Origin: Amycolatopsis mediterranei
GTDB taxonomy: Bacteria; Actinomycetota; Actinomycetes; Mycobacteriales; Pseudonocardiaceae
Length of the DNA stretch: 64,000 nucleotides
Assembly (NCBI RefSeq): GCF_026017845.1
Contig: NZ_CP100416.1
Span: 1,780,985-1,844,984 of the forward strand
Reading direction: 5' to 3'
Shown here piece by piece: positions 24,990 to 32,117 of the stretch. The position numbers were made by a program, and so were the translations under genes. The notes beneath the pieces are model-generated. The model was not told the origin of the DNA and did not search any database. It worked only from the letters and a program-made list of their open reading frames with translations. Position 1 is the first letter of the stretch, and every line of letters starts with the position of its first letter.

Positions 24990-27374
24990 GTGAAGAGCAA
25001 GGTACTGGCGGGCGCGCTGGCGCTCGCCGTGGTGGCGACGGGGGTGAGTCCGGCCGTCGCCTCGGCGTCCGGCGGGGACGCCCTCGACGCCGTCAACACG
25101 TTCATCGGCACGCAGGACGAGGGCAACACGTTCCCGGGCGCCTCGGCGCCGTTCGGGATGACGCAGGTCAGCCCGATCACCTCGCACTACGCGGGCTACC
25201 GCTACACCGACACCGCGATCCGCGGGTTCGGGCACTTCTTCCTCTCCGGCGCGGGCTGCTGGGAGCAGGGCGGCCTGGTCTCTACGCTGCCGACGACCGG
25301 GGAGGTGGGGCCGGGCAAGGCGTTCGACACGGCGAAAGCGGCCACTTTCGACCAGAAGCAGTACGCCTCGCCGTTCACCCACGACGGCGAAGTGGGGAAG
25401 CCCGGCTACTACAAGGTGCACCTGACCGGCTACGGCGGCGTCGACGTCGAGACGACCGCGGCGACGAGGGCCGGTGTCGAGCGGTACACGTTCGCGAAGC
25501 CGGGTGATGCCAACGTCTTCGTCAACGTCGGGCAGGCGAATGACAAGGAACCGGTGACGGGCAGCAGCATCCGCGTCGTCGACGACCGGACCGTCGAGGG
25601 CACCGTGGAGTCGCAGGCGTTCTGCGGCGGCAAGGCGTACACGACGTACTTCACCACGAAGTTCGACAAGCCGTTCACGGCGTTCGGCACGTGGTCGCCG
25701 ACCGGCGGCACGCCCGGCTCCCGCGCCTCCGAAGGCGGTGCGGGCCTGCGCGGCGCGTGGCTGACCTTCGCCGGCGGCGGGCAGGTCACCGCGACCACCG
25801 CGATCTCCCAGGTGGACGCGGCCGGCGCGCGGGGCAACCTGGCCTCGGAGCACATCCGGTCGTTCGACGCGGCCAAGGCCGACGTGCAGCGCGCCTGGCG
25901 CCGCGAGCTGTCCACTGTGGACATCAAGGGCGGCACGCCGGACGACCGCACGGTGTTCTACACCTCGCTCTACCACGCGTTGCTGCAGCCGCTGACGGCG
26001 AACGACGCCGACGGCCGCTACTACGGCTTCGACAAGAAGATCCACCGCGCGGTCGGCTGGACCTACTACGACTTCTTCTCGCTGTGGGACACCTACCGCT
26101 CGCAGAACCAGCTCCTGGCGCTGCTGCGGCCGAGCCGGGCGAGGGACATCGCGAAGAGCATCCTGGCCATCCACGACCAGGGCGGCTGGCTGCCGCGGTG
26201 GGCGTACGCGAGCCAGGAGACGAACACGATGACCGGCGACCCGGTCACGCCCTTCCTCGTCGACCTCTGGCGCTTCGGCGCCTTGTCGGGCGAGGAGATG
26301 CACGCCTACCAGGCCCTGCTGCAGAACTCGCGCGAGATCCCGCCCGCCGCGTCGCCGTTCCAGGGCCGCTCGGGCAACGCGAGCTACCAGAAGGACGGGT
26401 TCGTCCAGTACGACCCGGACTTCCCGAAGAAGGGCCAGGACACCGACCCGAACCACGGCGCTTCGGCCACCCTGGAGTACGCGCTCGGTGACTGTTCGCT
26501 CTCGGTCATGGCGGCCGCGCTCGGCAAGAAGGACGACGCGGCGGCGCTGGCCGCGAAGGGCCGGACCTACCGGACGCTGTGGGATGCCACCCAAGCCGAC
26601 CGGGGCTTCACCGGCTTCTTCCGGCCGAAGGTCCTCGGCGGTGCGTGGTTCTCGCCGGCCGACAAGCCGTACAGCCCGCAGAGCCAGGACGGCTTCCACG
26701 AGGGCACGGCCTGGCAGTACCAGTGGCTCGTGCAGCAGGACGTGCCGGGCCTGGTGCAGCGGATGGGCGGCCCGGCGGCCACCGGCAAGCGCCTCGACGA
26801 CTTCTTCGCCTACGACGAACTGGTGAAGGACCCGGCGACGGCGGTGCGCGAGAACTGGGTCGTCGGCCCGTACGACTACTACGACCAGTTCCGCTACAAC
26901 CCCAACAACGAGCCGGACCTGCACTCGCCGTGGATGTACGCGCTCGCCGGGCAGCCGTCGAAGACGTCGACGGTCGTGCGGGCGGCGCACACGTTGTTCA
27001 CGAACGCGCCCAACGGCGTCACCGGGAACGACGACCTGGGCACCATGTCGGCCTGGTACGTCTTCAGCGCGCTCGGGCTCTACCCCGCCGTCCCAGGTAC
27101 CGGGAATTTCGTGCTGAACGCGCCGCGGTTCGCGAAGTCCGTGCTGCACCTGGAGAACGGGCGCGACGTCACGATCAAGGCGCCCGGTGCGGACGGCTCG
27201 AAGCTGCAGTACGTCTCGGGGCTGAAGGTCGGCTCGACGCCGAGTGACCGCGTGTACGTCAACGTGGACCAGCTGAAGCGCGGGACGACGCTGGACTTCG
27301 GGCTCACCACGGACGCGACGGCGAAGTGGGGGACGTCACCTTCGTCCGCCCCGGCTTCGCCCTGCGCGGGGTAG
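24990..27374 (+). CDS. Secreted GH92 alpha-mannosidase (second copy)
   Basis: Second GH92 enzyme, 794 aa, without the C-terminal modules of its neighbour. The GTG at 24990 is chosen because GGAGG lies 8 bases upstream and it starts the signal peptide VKSKVLAGALALAVVATGV (cleavage near AVASAS). The mature protein starts with DAVNTFIGTQDEGNTFPGA. Catalytic acid E641 in NNEPDLHSPW and Asp pair 681-682 in GNDDLGTMSAW are present. It likely has a different linkage or substrate preference from the first copy; this cannot be told from sequence. Confidence 0.94.
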   Translation: MKSKVLAGALALAVVATGVSPAVASASGGDALDAVNTFIGTQDEGNTFPGASAPFGMTQVSPITSHYAGYRYTDTAIRGFGHFFLSGAGCWEQGGLVSTLPTTGEVGPGKAFDTAKAATFDQKQYASPFTHDGEVGKPGYYKVHLTGYGGVDVETTAATRAGVERYTFAKPGDANVFVNVGQANDKEPVTGSSIRVVDDRTVEGTVESQAFCGGKAYTTYFTTKFDKPFTAFGTWSPTGGTPGSRASEGGAGLRGAWLTFAGGGQVTATTAISQVDAAGARGNLASEHIRSFDAAKADVQRAWRRELSTVDIKGGTPDDRTVFYTSLYHALLQPLTANDADGRYYGFDKKIHRAVGWTYYDFFSLWDTYRSQNQLLALLRPSRARDIAKSILAIHDQGGWLPRWAYASQETNTMTGDPVTPFLVDLWRFGALSGEEMHAYQALLQNSREIPPAASPFQGRSGNASYQKDGFVQYDPDFPKKGQDTDPNHGASATLEYALGDCSLSVMAAALGKKDDAAALAAKGRTYRTLWDATQADRGFTGFFRPKVLGGAWFSPADKPYSPQSQDGFHEGTAWQYQWLVQQDVPGLVQRMGGPAATGKRLDDFFAYDELVKDPATAVRENWVVGPYDYYDQFRYNPNNEPDLHSPWMYALAGQPSKTSTVVRAAHTLFTNAPNGVTGNDDLGTMSAWYVFSALGLYPAVPGTGNFVLNAPRFAKSVLHLENGRDVTIKAPGADGSKLQYVSGLKVGSTPSDRVYVNVDQLKRGTTLDFGLTTDATAKWGTSPSSAPASPCAG

Positions 27375-27383
27375 CCGTCCGAC

Positions 27384-27427
27384 GCTCACGGCCGTGGTCC
27401 AGACCACTGTGGACCACGGCCGTGAGC
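27384..27427 (+). terminator. Long perfect hairpin after GH92 gene
   Basis: Seventeen-base perfect arms at 27384-27400 and 27411-27427 (GCTCACGGCCGTGGTCC and its complement) with a 10-base loop, 9 bases past the stop. No T-tract follows; the stem strength suggests a GC-type terminator or mRNA 3' stabiliser. Confidence 0.75.
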
Positions 27428-27487
27428 AGGGTCACGGGCCCCGGTGTTCCGGTGAGCGCCGTCACGCCTCACACTGGGTATCAGCAC

Positions 27488-27549
27488 GTCCGACAGCGCC
27501 GTTGACGTCCACAGGCAGTCCGCCTTGGACGGTGTGTCGGACGGCTTTT
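27488..27549 (+). terminator. Nested hairpin with T-tract upstream of DUF3817 gene (possible attenuator)
   Basis: Outer arms GTCCGACA (27488-27495) and TGTCGGAC (27535-27542) enclose an inner stem of GTCC/GGAC and AGGC/GCCT, then GGC and six Ts. It ends about 57 bases before the DUF3817 start. It is either a second terminator for upstream transcription or a leader attenuator of the DUF3817 gene. Confidence 0.6.
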
Positions 27550-27605
27550 TTGTGCGCACAGCTTGATGCCATGAACAACGTGGTGAGACCCCACAGGAGG
27601 AAGAA

Positions 27606-27971
27606 GTGTCCAGCAAGGCCGCTCTAGTTTTCCGCGTGGCCGCAGTCGCCGAAGCCCTTTCCTGGGCGGCGCTGCTTGTCGGGATGTTCCTCAAGTACGT
27701 CGTCCACTCCTCTCACGAGGGCGGCGTGCCCGTCCTCGGCATGGTGCACGGCGTGATCTTCGTCCTCTACGTGGTCGTCTCCCTGTCCGTCGCGAAGCCG
27801 CTCGGCTGGCGCCCGAAGACGCTGGTCCTGGCGCTGCTCGCGAGCATCCCGCCGCTGTTCACGTGGCTGTTCGAGAAGTGGGCGCTGCGCAACGGCAAGC
27901 TCGACGGCCCGCAGCGGCTGTCCCACGGCGGTGTCGGCCTGTTCCAGGTGAAGGAACCCGTCGCCGCCTGA
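27606..27971 (+). CDS. DUF3817 integral membrane protein
   Basis: A 121-aa protein with three hydrophobic helices (VAAVAEALSWAALLVGMFL, MVHGVIFVLYVVVSLSVA, TLVLALLASIPPLFTWLFE) and the conserved HGVIF stretch of DUF3817, a family of unknown function found widely in actinobacteria. The GTG at 27606 is preceded by CAGGAGGAAG. It lies between hairpins and converges on the MarR-type gene. Confidence 0.88.
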   Translation: MSSKAALVFRVAAVAEALSWAALLVGMFLKYVVHSSHEGGVPVLGMVHGVIFVLYVVVSLSVAKPLGWRPKTLVLALLASIPPLFTWLFEKWALRNGKLDGPQRLSHGGVGLFQVKEPVAA

Positions 27972-27983
27972 TTCCCAGAACGT

Positions 27984-28019
27984 GAGAAAGGCCCGCGCTT
28001 CCGGCGCGGGCCTTTTCTC
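27984..28019. terminator. Bidirectional terminator between DUF3817 and MarR genes
   Basis: Fifteen-base stem (27984-27998 with 28004-28019, one bulged T) with loop TTCCG. The arm ends GAGAAAG and CTTTTCTC give T-runs on either strand, so both converging transcripts can stop here. Confidence 0.85.
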
Positions 28020-28054
28020 TTGCGTTCGCGTGTGGACGGTCCGCGTCCGGACAC

Positions 28055-28555
28055 TTACTCGCTGAAGTCCCCGGCGGCGCGGCGCACCTTGGTCAGCAGG
28101 TCCGTCAGCTGCTCGGTCTGCCGCTCGGTCAGCCCGCTCAGCCCGAAGTCGATCGCGGTGACGGCCTCGGTCGCGGCCTCGCGGCGCGCCCGGCCCTCGG
28201 TGGTGATCTCCACCAGCGTGGTGCGGCGGTCCGTCGGGTGCGGGACCCGCTTGACGAGCCCGTCGCGCTCCAGGCGGTCCACTATGTTGGTGACACTGGT
28301 GGGGTGCAGCTGGAGCCGCTCGCCCATCACCCGCATCGGCAGGCTGGCGCTGCGGGCGAAGGTGAGCAGCACCAGTGCTTCGTACCGGGCGAAGGTCAAG
28401 CCGTGCGGCTTGAGCGCGCCGTCCACCGCGGACTGGATGATCTGCTGGACCCGCATCACCCCGGTCACCGCGGCCATGGTCCCGGAGGGCCCGATCCGGT
28501 CCTCCCAGATCCGGGCCGCGCGGGCGATCGGGTCGAACGGCAGCGGACGGTTCAT
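28055..28555 (-). CDS. MarR-family transcriptional regulator
   Basis: A 166-aa dimeric regulator with the MarR winged helix: FARYEALVLLTFARSASLPMRVMGERLQLHPTSVTNIVDRLERDGLVKRVPHPTDRRTTLVEIT (helix-turn-helix about 55-90, wing DRR at 109-111). The ATG near 28555 begins MNRPLPFDP. It is divergent from the thiamine-binding-type gene, about 80 bp away, and may control it. Ligand unknown. Confidence 0.9.
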   Translation of the reverse strand: MNRPLPFDPIARAARIWEDRIGPSGTMAAVTGVMRVQQIIQSAVDGALKPHGLTFARYEALVLLTFARSASLPMRVMGERLQLHPTSVTNIVDRLERDGLVKRVPHPTDRRTTLVEITTEGRARREAATEAVTAIDFGLSGLTERQTEQLTDLLTKVRRAAGDFSE

Positions 28556-28634
28556 GACACGCGAAGTTACCAGCGGGTACCGGCGGGTGTCGCACGACTG
28601 GCGGAAATGACCACCGAAGAAGGGACTTCCGAGC

Positions 28635-28937
28635 ATGATCGTCGCGTTCAGCGTGAGCCCGTCCGGCGGGGACCCCGACGGCGGGGTGAGCGAGGCCGTG
28701 GCCCGCGCGGTGAAGGTCGTCCGCGAGTCCGGGCTGCCCAACTCGACCAACGCGATGTTCACCAACATCGAGGGCGAGTGGGACGAGGTGATGGACGTCG
28801 TCAAGCGCGCGGTCGAGGCCGCGGGGGCGGGCTCGGCGCGCGTCGGCCTGGTCCTGAAAGCGGACATCCGGCCCGGCTTCGAAGGCCAGCTCGAGGCCAA
28901 GGTGGACCGCGTCGAAGCCCACCTCCGCGAGTCCTGA
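28635..28937 (+). CDS. Thiamine-binding (YqgV/MTH1187) family protein
   Basis: A 100-aa ferredoxin-like-fold protein matching the MTH1187/YqgV family, whose members bind thiamine-related ligands. Typical pieces are MIVAFSVSPSG at the start, SGLPNSTNAMFTNIEGEWDEVM in the middle and RVGLVLKADIRPG. The biological role is not established. It is divergent from a MarR gene and is followed at once by a 21-bp repeat array. Confidence 0.85.
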   Translation: MIVAFSVSPSGGDPDGGVSEAVARAVKVVRESGLPNSTNAMFTNIEGEWDEVMDVVKRAVEAAGAGSARVGLVLKADIRPGFEGQLEAKVDRVEAHLRES

Positions 28938-28938
28938 C

Positions 28939-29020
28939 GTACCGGAACGGCCTGCTCGCGTATCCCACCGGTCGGCTCGCGCACCGGAACGGTCGGCTCA
29001 CCGTCCGACTCTCCGGGTAA
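28939..29020. repeat. Short 21-bp tandem repeat array between convergent genes
   Basis: Three clear units start at 28939, 28960 and 28981, each exactly 21 bp, with a degenerate fourth to about 29020. Two units contain GGTCGGCTC near their 3' end, closely matching GGTCGACTCGC of the array at 6740-6949, and all keep a GTA/GCA start. It lies between converging genes (+ ends 28937, - ends 29034). The upstream stop TGA ends one base before the array. Confidence 0.8.
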
Positions 29021-29033
29021 GCGTGCCGGCTGT

Positions 29034-29441
29034 TCAGGGGAGGGGCGGGGTGAAGGCGATCGTCCAGCGGCCGTCCTCGCTCGTCACCGTCAGCGGGTAG
29101 CTGAACGGCTGACCGTCGCCGAGGGCGCCGGAGACCGTCGCGCGGGTCGGGGCGGCCGCGTCCGGGCCCAGGTCCACGTGCACGGCGTGGACCCCGCGGT
29201 CGGCCAGCACCGAGACGTAGTCCTTCGCGAAGTCGCCGCCGCCCGAGCCCGGGTAGTCGAGGAGGTCGGCGAAGGCGTCCGCGTCGTGGCCGGAGAGCGC
29301 CGAGGCGAGCCGGTCGCGCAGCTCGGCGGGGGTGGCCGCGCCCGGGTCCGGCTGGTGCACGATGAGCAGCGTCACCGCGCCGATCCAGACGAGGGCGGCC
29401 GCGACCGACAGGCCCACCTTCACGTCTCGCCGGATGTGCAC
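29034..29441 (-). CDS. Hypothetical membrane-anchored protein
   Basis: A 135-aa protein from the GTG at 29441: short basic N-terminus (VHIRRDVK), one membrane helix ([20 protein letters not shown]), then an external domain of about 100 residues ([37 protein letters not shown]) resembling the small NTF2-like DUF4878 or mycobacterial Rv0361-type domains. An earlier GTG at 29546 would overlap the divergent thioredoxin gene and has no ribosome site. Function unknown; start uncertain. Confidence 0.7.
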   Translation of the reverse strand: MHIRRDVKVGLSVAAALVWIGAVTLLIVHQPDPGAATPAELRDRLASALSGHDADAFADLLDYPGSGGGDFAKDYVSVLADRGVHAVHVDLGPDAAAPTRATVSGALGDGQPFSYPLTVTSEDGRWTIAFTPPLP

Positions 29442-29533
29442 CCGGCCGAGCCTGCCCCAGCGGTGCCGTCCTGCCAAGCGGACGGGCCCGGGGACCCGTG
29501 AAACTTCTCCGGCGCGCGTGCCAGGATGGAAGC

Positions 29534-30505
29534 GTGACACAACCACGCGGATCTGCAGCGAAGTCAGCGGCCCTGTCCGCCGCCCTCTCCGGCGCGGTCG
29601 ACCTGTCCGCGCTCAAGGCCCGCGCCGAAGCGGCGCAACGGCAGCCGGCCCCGCCCGCCGGCCCGGCCGGTGGCGACGGGCCGCCGCGGCCCGCCTCGGG
29701 CGATGCCGTGATCGATGTCACCGAGGCCACCTTCCAGGCCGAGGTCGTGGAACGGTCCCTGCACCAGCTCGTGGTCGTCGACCTGTGGGCCGAGTGGTGC
29801 GGCCCGTGCAAGCAGCTGTCCCCGGTCCTGGAGCGGATGGCCGCCGAGTCCGGTGGCGCGTGGGTCGTGGCGAAGGTCGACGTCGACGCCAACCCGCGGA
29901 TCGCGCAGTTGTTTGGCGCGCAGTCCATCCCGACGATCGTCGCGATCGCCGGCGGCCAGCCGGTTGACGCCTTCTCCGGCGCGCTTCCCGAGCCCGAGAT
30001 CCGCAAGTGGATCAACGCGCTCCTGGACGCCTTGCGCGACAAGCTGCCGGGCATCCGCGACGCGGAGGCGGCCGGCGGCCCGGTCGAGGAGCCGGAGGAC
30101 CCGCGCTTCACCGAGGCGGAAGAGGCCTTCGAGCGGGGCGACTTCGCGGCCGCGCAGGCCGCGTACGAGCGCATCCTCGACGTCGAACCGGCGAACGAGC
30201 TGGCGAAGAACGCCCTGGCCCAGGTCAAGTTCACCGCCCGCGCCGAAAGCGCCGACCCGGACGCGCGCGCCAAAGCGGACGCGGACCCGTCGGACCTGGC
30301 GGCCCAGCTCGACGCGGCCGACCTGGACATCGCCGAGAACGACGTCGAGGCGGGCTTCAAGCGCCTGATCGACGCGGTCCGCCGCACGGCGGGCGAGGAC
30401 CGCAACCGGGTCCGCGAGCACCTGGTGGCCCTGTTCGACCTGTTCGACCCGGCCGACGACCGGGTGATGAAGGCCCGCCGCGACTTGGCGAGCGCTCTGT
30501 TCTAG
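29534..30505 (+). CDS. Thioredoxin-TPR co-chaperone (CnoX/YbbN-like)
   Basis: A 323-aa protein from the GTG at 29534 (AGGATGGAAG upstream). A ~60-residue low-complexity start is followed by a thioredoxin domain with intact CGPC ([19 protein letters not shown]) and cis-Pro SIPT, then helical TPR-like repeats ([54 protein letters not shown]). This is the CnoX/YbbN layout. CnoX of E. coli lacks the CxxC redox pair, whereas the two Cys here could make it an active oxidoreductase. Confidence 0.92.
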   Translation: MTQPRGSAAKSAALSAALSGAVDLSALKARAEAAQRQPAPPAGPAGGDGPPRPASGDAVIDVTEATFQAEVVERSLHQLVVVDLWAEWCGPCKQLSPVLERMAAESGGAWVVAKVDVDANPRIAQLFGAQSIPTIVAIAGGQPVDAFSGALPEPEIRKWINALLDALRDKLPGIRDAEAAGGPVEEPEDPRFTEAEEAFERGDFAAAQAAYERILDVEPANELAKNALAQVKFTARAESADPDARAKADADPSDLAAQLDAADLDIAENDVEAGFKRLIDAVRRTAGEDRNRVREHLVALFDLFDPADDRVMKARRDLASALF

Positions 30506-30514
30506 CCGCCACGA

Positions 30515-30548
30515 AAAAGGGCCCCCACCGCGCGGTGGGGGCCCTTTT
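30515..30548. terminator. Perfect bidirectional terminator
   Basis: A 34-nt perfect palindrome (AAAAGGGCCCCCACCGC and its complement) with A/T runs at both ends, between the converging co-chaperone and zinc peptidase genes. Confidence 0.92.
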
Positions 30549-30558
30549 CACGGAGTGC

Positions 30559-31995
30559 TCAGGCGTACTGCTTCGAGCAGACCGGCGAGCCTTCGAGGTA
30601 CCCGCGACGCAGTGCCTCGACCCGGTCGAAACCGCTGTCCGGGCGCTTGCCGTTGACGTCCGCGGACACCAGGCTCTCCGGCTGCAGCAGGTCCGCGATG
30701 GCCTCGTCGAGGTCGCCCGCCGACAGCCGCAGGTCGCCCGGGCGGTTGGTGAACGCGGCCCAGGCGCCGACCAGGCAGGCCGTGCGCAGGCCCGCGTTCG
30801 CGTTGTCGATCGACGCGCCGACGCCCTTCTGGATGCCCAGCGCGTAGCGGGCCGCGACCTCCGAGAACGCCGCGAAGTCACCCATCCCGCCCGGGTCCTC
30901 GCCCTTCATCTCGGCGTCGCGGTCGATCGGCTGGGCGAGCTGGGCCAGCTTGGCCAGGTCGATGCTCACGGTGTTGTCGGCCGGGCAGTACGACGCCGGC
31001 GGCGTGGTCTGGCAGCTGCCGCCGTCGGAGATCTCCGGCGCGGCCACCCCGGCGCCCTTGAACGCCTCGTCGAGGCTCTTCTTCAGCAGCGCGACGGTCT
31101 GCGCGGTGAACTTCGCGTCGCCCTTGCCCTGATCGCCCTTGTCGAACGGGCGCTCGGTGAGCCGGGCCTTGACGTTGGCGGCCGTCATCGCCGCGCATTC
31201 CTTGGGGCCCTTCTCGAACCCGGCCTGGAAGGCGAACGTGCGGTCGAACGCCGTGCCGTGCGCGCCCTTGTCGGCGGCGCTGGTGCCGGCCTGGTCGCGG
31301 ATCAGGAACATCGACGCCATCACCTGGTTCAGGCCTTCGGACGTCGAGACGCGGTAGTACTTGCTCTTGTCCTCGGCAACCCAGCGGAAGTAGCCGCCGG
31401 CGAAGCAGTCGGCCTGCTGCTCCTTGACCACGGTCGGGGTGTTCTCGGCGATCCCCGCCTTGTCGCCGAGCCGGTACTGGACGGCGTGGCCGAACTCGTG
31501 CGCGAGCACCACGACCACCGACATCGGGCCGAACCGCTGGCGCAGCATCGGCAGCAGCACGCCGCGGTCCCACGCCACCGAGTCGTCGACCGGGCAGTAG
31601 AACGCGTTCACGAGCTTCTTCACGCTGCCGCAGCCGGTCTTCTCGGTGTCGGTCTGCGCGTCGTAGGACAGCAGGGACTTGACCGGCTCGAACTGCTTGC
31701 CGAAGTTCGACGGCAGCATCTCGCCCCAATAGGTCTGGACGTCGTCGATCGCGGCGGTGGCGAGCTTGTCGTCTTCGCCGCCTCGGGCGTTGCGGACGTT
31801 CAGGCTCGGCGTCGGCGCGTCCGGCTTGAGGCCGCTCTCGAAGTGCGTCACCGGCAGCCCGGCGACGGCGCCCGCGCCGGTGTCCTCGATCGGCCCCGAA
31901 CCGCCCTTGCCGGCGCACCCGCTCACGGCGACCGCCGCGACCGCGAGCAGCGCGACCAGCGCGCGCCGTCCTCCCCCTGGGATCATCTGTTCCAC
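30559..31995 (-). CDS. Secreted neutral zinc metallopeptidase (YpfJ-like)
   Basis: A 478-aa protein with lipoprotein-type signal (LVALLAVAAVAVSGCAGKGG) and the zinc motif LAHEFGHAVQYRLGD (HExxH at about residue 165) in a neutral zinc metallopeptidase domain; the third ligand Glu is probably in the KEQQADCFAGGYF segment downstream. It is expected at the outer face of the membrane. About ten Cys suggest disulfides. It is divergent from glgP. Substrate unknown. Confidence 0.9.
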   Translation of the reverse strand: MEQMIPGGGRRALVALLAVAAVAVSGCAGKGGSGPIEDTGAGAVAGLPVTHFESGLKPDAPTPSLNVRNARGGEDDKLATAAIDDVQTYWGEMLPSNFGKQFEPVKSLLSYDAQTDTEKTGCGSVKKLVNAFYCPVDDSVAWDRGVLLPMLRQRFGPMSVVVVLAHEFGHAVQYRLGDKAGIAENTPTVVKEQQADCFAGGYFRWVAEDKSKYYRVSTSEGLNQVMASMFLIRDQAGTSAADKGAHGTAFDRTFAFQAGFEKGPKECAAMTAANVKARLTERPFDKGDQGKGDAKFTAQTVALLKKSLDEAFKGAGVAAPEISDGGSCQTTPPASYCPADNTVSIDLAKLAQLAQPIDRDAEMKGEDPGGMGDFAAFSEVAARYALGIQKGVGASIDNANAGLRTACLVGAWAAFTNRPGDLRLSAGDLDEAIADLLQPESLVSADVNGKRPDSGFDRVEALRRGYLEGSPVCSKQYA

Positions 31996-32117
31996 TCGCT
32001 CTCGTGCCCACCCGTACGGATGCGCAGGACCCTACCCAGGGCATTCGCGGGCCGCGCACGTTATCCCCGAAGTCCTCCCTGCGCAGGGGAGCCCGCGGCC
32101 CGATATCGTCGCTTCCC

